Shown: positions 1-6,446 of the stretch, piece by piece
Layout: each line of letters opens with the position of its first letter
Numbering within the stretch: the first letter of the stretch is position 1
Made by a program: the position numbers and the translations under genes
Assembly: GCA_025999935.1 (NCBI GenBank)
Contig: BNXY01000050.1
Location: 1-19,010 of the forward strand
Reading direction: 5' to 3'
Source of the DNA: Bacteroidia bacterium
GTDB lineage: Bacteria > Bacteroidota > Bacteroidia > Bacteroidales > Azobacteroidaceae
Length of the DNA stretch: 19,010 bases
Notes under the pieces: model-generated
Databases searched by the model: none
Told to the model about the DNA's origin: nothing
The model's input: only the letters and a program-made list of their open reading frames with translations

Positions 1-1553
1 GCTATTAAGTTGATATTGACGGCACTTAAATTTATAGTGCTGTTAGCAGAAATATTTATCGTATCCGCCACTGTATCTATCTCCACAATATTCTTCTTAA
101 TATCATAAATCTGTATCTTCTCCTTCCCCTTTGTGTCGTCGAATTTGATAGTATGCCCACTCCGGGTAATAATCGTCTTGATATTATTGTCCACGCCGCC
201 GCCCTTACTTACCTTTTCCGAAAAAATACTGCCCATTACAAAAGGGCGGTCGGGATTGCCGTATTCGAACCCAACCATCACAATATCGTCTTTTTCGGGA
301 ATGAAAACAAAACCGCGGTTTTTAGGCACAATATCGCTTTTCCCGGCATCGGGAGTTTGTACCCGGATCCAGTTGCTGGTCTTGTTCTTGGGTGTCTGCC
401 ACTGGAACTGCACTTTTACCAATCCCCGCTCGCGAGGCTCGACATCTTCCTTGACCGTGGCGATTTGCGGATTGGCTATAGGTATTCGGGGTTCTGCCAT
501 CGGAATCGCTTCGATTCCGTCTATGATGCCTTCAAAACTGTTGCTGTAATGCCCTTCCTGATCCACCATGTGCGTTACCTGCGTTACCAGAAACGTATCC
601 ACGCTTTTAATCGGTATGTCCATCTTTTCGGGTAATTTTATCTTGACCGTTCCGCCTATCTTTACCTTGCAGGTCTGGGTCTTACCGCGCATGACAAGCA
701 TCGAGCCTACCGCACGGCTTTTTTCCGCTTTTACCAAATCGTTCAAGTCTTTTTTGGTATTGATGTCCGGAATCAAAGGCGCAGTCACATCCGAAGTATA
801 GATGCTTTCCGAACGCCCTTTCGATACCTGAAGATAACCCCGAACGCCCGGTACATCCGACGGATCGTCCTCGTCAATTTCCTTGTCGTCGTGGTGCAAA
901 TATTGATAGCGGTTGAATTTCTGAGGAGACAGGTTCGCACTCAGGTCGAAGTATGTCATCTCTTTGTCGTATTCCAAGGTGGCGCCTTTCCCCTGTTTCA
1001 TCCCGAAATAAGTGGTTTGCCCATCATAGAAAAACCATTCTCCGAACTGCCAGCTTAGCCGGTTCAGAAAATCGAAGCAGTTCTCGTTGTATTGACAGAC
1101 ATAATCCAGTTTCGATCCGAACTTCGGGTTGGCGGTTACCGCTGCTCCGTTGCCGGAGTTTCCGACCGCTTCCTGCACGATTTGTTGCAAGGGCAAATCC
1201 ATAAACGAATCCATCGCCGGCTGGCCTGCCAGCTTGATGGTCGGGCTGCAACCCGTAATCACAATCGAATTTTGCTGTCCGTGATAGCCCGAAAATGAAA
1301 CATTGGTAATGATGCCGGCGAAAAGGTTTGTTTCGCCGGTTTGCCTGTGTTTCATTGTAATGTTCACATCCTGACCGATGAAATTAATCTGCTTTACCGG
1401 ATTATCCATCCATTTGCCGCCAAATTCTTCGTAATCAACCTCTACCTCAAAGCGGTGATGGGCGTTGAACTGCTGATAAAGACTTAACCGGGAAAAATGC
1501 ACCTGATTCCCCGATACCGAAACTGTGGTTTCTACTAAATTTAGCTCTGCCAT
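1..1553 (-). CDS. vgrG: T6SS spike protein VgrG (TssI), 3' end outside window
   Basis: This is the trimeric spike that caps the T6SS tube and carries effectors. I translated it by hand from an ATG at 1553 (protein begins MAELNLVETTVSV); the frame stays open for 517 codons to the left edge, so the C-terminus is missing. Residues about 1-345 form the gp27-like base, with phrases such as YNENCFDFLNRLSWQFGEWF. From about residue 350 (AEPRIPIANPQIATV) there is a gp5-like OB fold with the VgrG signatures RGLVKVQFQW, SNWIRVQTPDAG, FIPEKDDIVMVGFEYGNPDR and PFVMGSIF. The last visible residues (about 495-517, ISANSTINLSAVNINL) begin the beta-helix needle. The gene starts 13 nt after the stop of the upstream WG-repeat gene, so the two are probably cotranscribed. 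Whether a C-terminal effector or PAAR-binding extension exists cannot be seen. Confidence 0.95.
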   Translation of the reverse strand, partial: MAELNLVETTVSVSGNQVHFSRLSLYQQFNAHHRFEVEVDYEEFGGKWMDNPVKQINFIGQDVNITMKHRQTGETNLFAGIITNVSFSGYHGQQNSIVITGCSPTIKLAGQPAMDSFMDLPLQQIVQEAVGNSGNGAAVTANPKFGSKLDYVCQYNENCFDFLNRLSWQFGEWFFYDGQTTYFGMKQGKGATLEYDKEMTYFDLSANLSPQKFNRYQYLHHDDKEIDEDDPSDVPGVRGYLQVSKGRSESIYTSDVTAPLIPDINTKKDLNDLVKAEKSRAVGSMLVMRGKTQTCKVKIGGTVKIKLPEKMDIPIKSVDTFLVTQVTHMVDQEGHYSNSFEGIIDGIEAIPMAEPRIPIANPQIATVKEDVEPRERGLVKVQFQWQTPKNKTSNWIRVQTPDAGKSDIVPKNRGFVFIPEKDDIVMVGFEYGNPDRPFVMGSIFSEKVSKGGGVDNNIKTIITRSGHTIKFDDTKGKEKIQIYDIKKNIVEIDTVADTINISANSTINLSAVNINLI

Positions 1554-1566
1554 GATATTGGTATTT

Positions 1567-2169
1567 TTATTCGTTATGTGATATGTAAAAAATATGTTTT
1601 CCGATTCGAACTTCTGCTTTTCCTTCGTTGAATGAAAAAGCTTTATCAAAAATAGCAGGAAAAATTTCTTTTCCCTCTTTGTCTATATATCCCCACTTCC
1701 CGCCGGTAACAATTGTATGTTCTCCTTCAATTTCAATTTTACCACCAGTATTAAATGCGGCAAATCCATTGCTAAACGGATTAACGAAGAAAAATTGCGA
1801 TGGTATAACTATCTTTCCTTTCATATCTGCAAATCCGATATATCCGGTATTGTCATCTTTGATTCTGAACAATCCTTCTTCCGGATAATCCGGTCCATTA
1901 TCATAATTAAAAACAGTAAACAATTTTTTATTGTTTCTGTCGATTGCCTTTATTACACCTTTACTGTTTTTCATAACGACAACGAAAGCAATAGAATCAG
2001 CAAATGTATTTGTAAATGCCATAGAATATTCAAACGGTATTTTTATTTCTCCCAATGAATCAACATAGCCACACATACCATTTCTTTCTTCTATAAACCA
2101 TGTTTGAGAAGAAACAGATATAGAAATAAAAAAAAAGAAAAATGGAATTAAAGAAAAATATTTCAACAT
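1567..2169 (-). CDS. Secreted WG-repeat protein, candidate immunity protein to the adjacent amidase
   Basis: A 200-aa protein. I chose the ATG at 2169 (MLKYFSLIPFF) over an upstream TTG at 2190 because the ATG sits directly before a hydrophobic signal peptide (about residues 1-22, ending SVSSQ). The mature part holds three WG-like beta repeats: one around NGMCGYVDSLGEIKIPFEY, a second around TGYIGFADMKGKIVIPSQF and a third around GKWGYIDKEGKEIFPAIF. WG repeats are known as short beta modules involved in binding; no enzymatic motif is visible. It lies between the Tae4-like effector (stop 2212, 42 nt upstream) and vgrG (13 nt downstream). A periplasmic protein encoded immediately after a peptidoglycan amidase is where an immunity protein is expected. 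Known Tai4 immunity proteins belong to a different, helical family, so the immunity role is inference from position and export. The DNA is very AT-rich. Confidence 0.8.
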   Translation of the reverse strand: MLKYFSLIPFFFFFISISVSSQTWFIEERNGMCGYVDSLGEIKIPFEYSMAFTNTFADSIAFVVVMKNSKGVIKAIDRNNKKLFTVFNYDNGPDYPEEGLFRIKDDNTGYIGFADMKGKIVIPSQFFFVNPFSNGFAAFNTGGKIEIEGEHTIVTGGKWGYIDKEGKEIFPAIFDKAFSFNEGKAEVRIGKHIFYISHNE

Positions 2170-2211
2170 AAACAATTGATTATAAATCAAATTTTTAAAA
2201 ATACCATTTCT

Positions 2212-2667
2212 TTATGGTAATACATAAAGAATCACTTGTCCACATGTAGTTGAATAATCATGATCTTCCACATTTTTACCATCATATAAATCTATATGTC
2301 CGCTAGCATCTCCCCAACCGCATTTTCTAAAAATGATAATTCCTTGTTTTTCTTTAAAATCAGAAGAGTTGGTTCCAGAGAGGATTTCCGTATAATATAA
2401 ATTGCTTTTTATGAAATTTTCCACTTCGTTCACTCTGTATAAATACTTTTTGCCGTCTTTTCCCGAACTTACAGCGCCATCTTTGGAAGTAATAGAAATT
2501 CCCACCTTATTTAAAGCGTATGAAAGTCGTATAGCACAAGCATTCTGAAATGAACCATTTTTAATATTCTGTTCCACTTTTCCTCCAATGATTTGTCCTA
2601 CTTCTTTAACGGATTTTTTTTTAACATTAGCAAAGGCCGTGCTCAATGTAGCATAAGTTATAGCCAT
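2212..2667 (-). CDS. Tae4-like T6SS peptidoglycan amidase effector
   Basis: A 151-aa protein without a signal peptide, as expected for a T6SS cargo. It matches the Tae4 amidase family by pattern: the nucleophile Cys44 lies in NACAIRLSYALNKVG, a YLYRV segment follows, and the catalytic His124 lies in SGHIDLYDG near the C-terminus, with acidic candidates D126, D135 and D137. Characterised Tae4 enzymes also have a Cys near 44 and a His near 126, and cleave the D-Glu-mDAP bond of peptidoglycan stems in the victim periplasm. The open frame extends upstream to 2769 across the hairpin and the end of the second tube gene; I reject that extension because family homology starts at MAITYATLSTAF and the ATG at 2667 lies 14 nt beyond the hairpin. 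Its position between TssD and VgrG genes supports delivery by this T6SS; small Tae effectors are often carried in the Hcp lumen (inference). Confidence 0.88.
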   Translation of the reverse strand: MAITYATLSTAFANVKKKSVKEVGQIIGGKVEQNIKNGSFQNACAIRLSYALNKVGISITSKDGAVSSGKDGKKYLYRVNEVENFIKSNLYYTEILSGTNSSDFKEKQGIIIFRKCGWGDASGHIDLYDGKNVEDHDYSTTCGQVILYVLP

Positions 2668-2674
2668 ATTTTCA

Positions 2675-2714
2675 ATTTTAAAACAGGTAATCAAGGTTAA
2701 CTTGATTACCTGTT
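2675..2714 (-). terminator. Intrinsic-terminator-like hairpin between tube genes and effector cassette
   Basis: A perfect 14-bp inverted repeat (arms 2682-2695 and 2701-2714, 5-nt loop GTTAA) lies 14 nt past the stop codon of the second tssD. Read on the minus strand, the stem is followed by TTTTAAAATTG, the layout of a rho-independent terminator, although the stem is only moderately GC-rich. It lies 14 nt upstream of the amidase ATG with no obvious new promoter between them. It may therefore act as a partial terminator that lets abundant tube protein be made with much less effector and VgrG transcript. Confidence 0.75.
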
Positions 2715-2728
2715 CACAATTTACTTCC

Positions 2729-3124
2729 TTATCCCATTTCCGGCCAGTTCTGCTCAAAGTTGGCTTCACCGATCGTCAATTTTTGGGCGGAGATTACAAA
2801 TTCCGTTGACATGGGAATTTCGCCGACAATTTCGATGCCTTCCTTGTAGCCTACAATGTAGCCGTTTTCCCATTTCAGGTCTTTCATTTTGGCGTCCTCG
2901 TCATTCTTCTTGAATGTGATTGTGCCGGTATTCGGCTTGAACTGGGTAGCCATTTTTTCAATGATAGAAACATCGGTCGTAGATTCTACGGTAATGTAAA
3001 TCTTTCCACCATACAGGTTGGACGACGGGCGGCCTTTGGAATCCACTTCCCGTTCGATGGAGTAATGACATTTGAGTACATCAAATTCCTTACCCTCAAA
3101 ACTTAAATTTGCTCTAAAAGACAT
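2729..3124 (-). CDS. tssD: T6SS tube protein TssD (Hcp), second copy
   Basis: A 131-aa Hcp-like tube protein of the Bacteroidota TssD family, which forms stacked hexameric rings inside the contractile sheath. Recognisable features are the N-terminal MSFRANLSFEGKEFDVLKC, the GRPSSNLYGG loop, FKPNTGTITF, a WENGYIVGY strand and the C-terminal FVISAQKL. It is slightly over half identical to the tssD copy just upstream, with no gaps until the C-terminal tail, so the pair arose by tandem duplication. The intergenic gap is 42 nt with no hairpin, so both copies are likely on one transcript. The strong hairpin directly after this gene marks the end of the tube unit. Confidence 0.95.
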   Translation of the reverse strand: MSFRANLSFEGKEFDVLKCHYSIEREVDSKGRPSSNLYGGKIYITVESTTDVSIIEKMATQFKPNTGTITFKKNDEDAKMKDLKWENGYIVGYKEGIEIVGEIPMSTEFVISAQKLTIGEANFEQNWPEMG

Positions 3125-3166
3125 GGTTTATTTGTTTTAAATGATTAAATAATTGAATCAGGCAGC

Positions 3167-3556
3167 TTATTTTGGCCATTTTTGTTCAATCTCAACGCCT
3201 TCCATCTTGATTTTTTGCGCGGAGATTACAAAGTTGATTTTCATCGGCTCTCTGCCTACTACATCCAAAATTTCGGTGTACTTGATTACGTAACCGTTTT
3301 CCCATGAAAGTTCCTTCATTTTAGCCTCTTCGTCACCTTTGTTAAAGGTAACCGTTCCCGAATTGGGCTTAAACTGATTGACCATTTGCGCAACGACAGT
3401 AGTGTCTTCTGTCGACTCTACCGTCAAATTAATTGTTCCGCCGTACACATTCGACGACGGACGACCTTTCAAATCCACATCGCGGTGGAATGAATAGTCA
3501 CATTGAAGGACATCGTATTCCTTGCCTTCAAACTTAAGGTTCGTTCTAAAAGCCAT
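3167..3556 (-). CDS. tssD: T6SS tube protein TssD (Hcp), first copy
   Basis: A 129-aa TssD/Hcp-like tube protein. The frame is open upstream to 3748, but the start is the ATG at 3556 (MAFRTNLKFEGKEYDVLQC), which aligns exactly with the start of the second copy. The upstream extension is low-complexity, AT-rich and Phe/Ile/Lys-rich, as expected of translated intergenic DNA. Shared family features are GRPSSNVYGG, FKPNSGTVTF, WENGYVIKY and FVISAQKI. It is the first gene of the minus-strand block, divergent from clpV across 276 bp. The two tubes differ mainly in surface-like positions, so they could build mixed or alternative tubes, or bind different cargo; this is inference. Confidence 0.95.
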   Translation of the reverse strand: MAFRTNLKFEGKEYDVLQCDYSFHRDVDLKGRPSSNVYGGTINLTVESTEDTTVVAQMVNQFKPNSGTVTFNKGDEEAKMKELSWENGYVIKYTEILDVVGREPMKINFVISAQKIKMEGVEIEQKWPK

Positions 3557-3832
3557 AAGCAAATGTATTAAAGTGTTAATAATAAAAAATTTATATTTTG
3601 CAATATTAGGTATTTTTTTTGTAATAAAAAAATTTTCAATAAAAAAAAACACAAACACATAAAAAAAACATGCTAAATTAATCATTTTATGAAACTTATT
3701 ATTTGTTTTTATTTTGAATTTAGTATCTTTGGACGAAAATTCAAACAATTTTTGAATAGTGTTTGTTTCCGAACGAAACGTTCATTTCTTCTTTAATTTT
3801 TTGAATATATGTCTTTTTATAAATAAAAACAA
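3557..3832. other. AT-rich divergent intergenic region between tssD and clpV
   Basis: This 276-bp region is strongly AT-rich with several A and T tracts (for example 3608-3670) and contains no credible gene. It must hold the promoters for both divergent units. A good plus-strand Bacteroidota-type promoter is seen at 3702-3731. On the minus strand the best candidate is only an imperfect box, TAATATTG (3608-3601), about 50 nt upstream of the tssD ATG, with no clear partner box. The region could also bind regulators or nucleoid proteins, but no operator-like inverted repeat stood out. Confidence 0.7.
3702..3731 (+). promoter_or_regulatory. Bacteroidota-type promoter for clpV
   Basis: TTTG at 3702-3705 and TATCTTTG at 3724-3731 match the Bacteroides -33 (TTTG) and -7 (TAnnTTTG) consensus, separated by 18 nt, close to the usual spacing. 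Transcription would start near 3738, giving a leader of about 95 nt before the clpV ATG at 3833. No strong Shine-Dalgarno motif precedes the ATG; the leader just upstream is AT-rich, which is normal in this phylum. Confidence 0.55.
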
Positions 3833-6298
3833 ATGGATTTTTTAAATTTAAATGAATCGGTAAAAACAGCTATCCGCATCGCCAAGTCAATTGCACGGGA
3901 ATACGGAAACGAGTTTTTCACACCTGCGCATTTGCTGAAAGGGCTGTTGCACAAAGAAGTCGGGTTACAAAGTTTTATCGTGTTTTTAGGAAAAGATATT
4001 TCCTATTTCGAAGAATGGGCGGAAGTTCGTATAGAAGACTCTCCCAGAACGGGATCGCCGTCTGAAATAACAGGGGATGAAAATATTCCCAAAGTATTTG
4101 AAGAATCCGATAATGTCCGCTTGAAATTGGGACTGCTGGAAATCAATCCTATTTGCGTTCTGGCTGCCTTGGCCAAGCCGGAAGTCGGCTTTAATCGCGA
4201 TCAAATCAAGTCTTTTCCCATCAGGGAGAACGAAATTTTTGACTTGTATTTCAAAGGCGAAGAAATGATGAGCAGCATCATCCCCGAACTCCACGAAACA
4301 CCGGAAGCCAAAGGAATGACCGCTTTGCATAAGTACTGTATTGACAAAACGGCATTAGCTATTGATTTAAAAATCAGCGATGTGGTAAACCGCGAAAAAG
4401 AAATTCGCATGATGATGGAAATTTTGGGACGCCACAGCAAACCGAATGTGCTGGTAATCGGCGACGCAGGTGTCGGAAAAACCGCTTTGGTTGACGGTCT
4501 CGCTAAACGCATTGTGGACAAAAACGTACCTTCCTATTTGGCAGGATGCGTGATTTATGAATTAGACACCGGAAATCTGATAGCAGGCGCTACTTATAAA
4601 GGTGAAATCGAAGACCGTTTGAAAAACCTGATCAAAGAAATCCGCACCTTAGACCACGCAATTCTTTTCATTGACGAGATACACGTTTTATTAGATGCCA
4701 AACAAGGCAATTCCGGAGCTGCCAATATCCTGAAACCGGAAATGTCGCGGGGCGACTTGACTATCATCGGTGCAACAACCATCGACGAGTACCGGAAATT
4801 GATCGAACCCGACCATGCATTCAGCCGTCGTTTTGAAGTTTTGCAAATGGAAGAACCGGATGTGAGTTCCGCTATCCAAATGGTGCAATCGGTAATTGAT
4901 AAATATTCCAATTTCCATAAACTGAAAGTCTCGGACGATGCTGTGTCTGAATGTGTCCGCATGGCGAAACGTTATACCAAAGACCGGCGGTTGCCCGATT
5001 CGGCGATTGACTTGCTGGACAGAACCATGTCGGCCACCAAGATGATTAACGAAACGGCAGCCAAGTATATTTTGGGATTTACCAAAGAATTGGCTGTCAT
5101 TGAAGAAAATAAGGAAAAGAGCGGGGAAGAATTGTTCAAAGATTTAAAGTATGTGCATTTTTCCATGCAAAACAAACTCAGTCCGGTTTTGCTGGGACTG
5201 ATTACCGAGGAAACAGACGTCTCGGAAATAGACAATTATGAAGACCTTTTAAATTATATCCACCGCTCATTGGATACGCTTTGTGAATTTTCAAAGGAAA
5301 AAATACAATCTGTAACTGCTCACGAAATTGCTGCCGTTATTTCCAACAAAACGGGCATCCCCATCGGTAAAATCCAATCGCAGGAAAAGGAACGCCTGTT
5401 AAATATGGAGGAAATTCTGAAAAGACGTGTGATAGGACAAGACCATGCTCTGAAAGTGTTGGTCGATGCCATTCTGGAATCACGTAGCGGATTGAATAAA
5501 CAAGGGCAACCCATAGGCTCTTTCTTTTTCCTTGGGCCGACGGGAACCGGTAAAACCGAGTTGGCCAAAGCGATGGCCGAGGCATTGTTTAACGATGAAA
5601 AAGCGATGATACGATTCGATATGTCGGAGTTTAAGGAAGAACATTCAGCGGCCTTATTGTATGGAGCGCCTCCGGGGTATGTGGGATACGAAGAAGGCGG
5701 TCTGTTGGTAAATAAAATCCGGCAACAGCCTTATGCCGTAGTTCTTTTTGATGAAATTGAAAAGGCGCACCAGTCTGTTTATGATATTTTCCTCCAAATC
5801 ATGGACGAAGGAAAATTGCATGACCGTTTGGGAAAAGAAGGCGATTTCTCCAATGCGTTGGTAATTTTTACTTCCAACGTAGGCAGTGAATGGTTGGTCG
5901 AACAGATTGCCAACGGCTCTCTTCCGACTACCGCCCAAATGATGGAAGTCATGGGACGCTATTTCCGTCCGGAATTTTTGGCACGCTTGTCGGAAATCGT
6001 ACCTTTCCGTCCTATCAGCGAGGATATGTTGCTACTGATATTCGACATTCAATTGCAAGGCTTGCGGTCGGCTTTGGACAAACAGGGAATGGAATTGGTA
6101 ATCGAAGAAGAAACCCGCTGTATGTTAGCCAATAAGGGATTTACGCCCAAATACGGCGCCCGTCAGGTAGCAGGTATTATCCGCAATTACTTGAGAAGAC
6201 CTATTTCGCGCTACATTATTTCGGGAAAAGTATCGAAAGGCAGCCGATTGACAGTCCGAATGGATGAAAACAAAGAATTGATTTGGGAAATAAAATGA
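3833..6298 (+). CDS. clpV: T6SS sheath-recycling AAA+ ATPase ClpV (TssH)
   Basis: An 821-aa Hsp100 ATPase of the ClpB/ClpV type, which unfolds contracted T6SS sheaths so that they can be rebuilt. An N-terminal Clp repeat domain (about 5-145) is followed by AAA+ domain 1 with Walker A GDAGVGKT (about 210-217), pore loop GATYKGEIEDR (about 252), Walker B ILFIDEIH (about 277-284) and an arginine-finger region AFSRRFE (about 329-335). A middle region of about 110 residues (about 400-510) follows. AAA+ domain 2 has Walker A GPTGTGKT (about 569-576), pore loop GAPPGYVGYEEGG (about 610-622) and Walker B VVLFDEIEKAH (about 637-647). All nucleotide-binding motifs look intact. The assignment to ClpV rather than housekeeping ClpB rests on the neighbouring tube and spike genes and the divergent N-domain. 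It is somewhat shorter than typical proteobacterial ClpV. Confidence 0.92.
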   Translation: MDFLNLNESVKTAIRIAKSIAREYGNEFFTPAHLLKGLLHKEVGLQSFIVFLGKDISYFEEWAEVRIEDSPRTGSPSEITGDENIPKVFEESDNVRLKLGLLEINPICVLAALAKPEVGFNRDQIKSFPIRENEIFDLYFKGEEMMSSIIPELHETPEAKGMTALHKYCIDKTALAIDLKISDVVNREKEIRMMMEILGRHSKPNVLVIGDAGVGKTALVDGLAKRIVDKNVPSYLAGCVIYELDTGNLIAGATYKGEIEDRLKNLIKEIRTLDHAILFIDEIHVLLDAKQGNSGAANILKPEMSRGDLTIIGATTIDEYRKLIEPDHAFSRRFEVLQMEEPDVSSAIQMVQSVIDKYSNFHKLKVSDDAVSECVRMAKRYTKDRRLPDSAIDLLDRTMSATKMINETAAKYILGFTKELAVIEENKEKSGEELFKDLKYVHFSMQNKLSPVLLGLITEETDVSEIDNYEDLLNYIHRSLDTLCEFSKEKIQSVTAHEIAAVISNKTGIPIGKIQSQEKERLLNMEEILKRRVIGQDHALKVLVDAILESRSGLNKQGQPIGSFFFLGPTGTGKTELAKAMAEALFNDEKAMIRFDMSEFKEEHSAALLYGAPPGYVGYEEGGLLVNKIRQQPYAVVLFDEIEKAHQSVYDIFLQIMDEGKLHDRLGKEGDFSNALVIFTSNVGSEWLVEQIANGSLPTTAQMMEVMGRYFRPEFLARLSEIVPFRPISEDMLLLIFDIQLQGLRSALDKQGMELVIEEETRCMLANKGFTPKYGARQVAGIIRNYLRRPISRYIISGKVSKGSRLTVRMDENKELIWEIK

Positions 6299-6446
6299 TT
6301 ACCTTATGAAACAAAGCCCTTACTGAAAAAAACAAATACCGACAAACCTGCTGATTTTTTTAGAAAAATTATATTTAATAAAATTTTTTGATTATTTTTG
6401 CAAAGATAATTCAATAGATATTTTTTGTTACTAATTTTTAACCATT
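6299..6446. other. Intergenic gap between clpV and the surface operon
   Basis: This 148-bp AT-rich spacer contains the TATTTTTG box at 6393-6400. I see no convincing hairpin terminator for clpV, so read-through from clpV into the next gene remains possible. Confidence 0.6.
6393..6400 (+). promoter_or_regulatory. Putative -7 box upstream of the surface-protein operon
   Basis: TATTTTTG is an exact fit to the Bacteroides -7 consensus TAnnTTTG, 46 nt before the ATG at 6447. A clear TTTG at -33 is not seen; the expected position is within an A/T-rich run. The box lies in the 148-bp gap after clpV. If used, it would give the right-hand operon its own transcription start near 6407, independent of clpV. 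Confidence 0.4.

Noticed and set aside
133..801. Three plus-strand open frames
   Set aside because: They are antisense to vgrG, whose minus-strand translation has continuous VgrG signatures.
2668..2769. N-terminal extension of the amidase effector
   Set aside because: It would read through the terminator-like hairpin and the end of the second tssD in another frame; the family-like sequence begins at the ATG at 2667.
3560..3567. TACATTTG on the minus strand as a -7 box for tssD
   Set aside because: It is only 4 nt from the ATG, so transcription would start inside the coding region.
3557..3748. N-terminal extension of the first tssD by 64 codons
   Set aside because: The extension is AT-rich intergenic sequence, and the second copy aligns exactly with the start at 3556.
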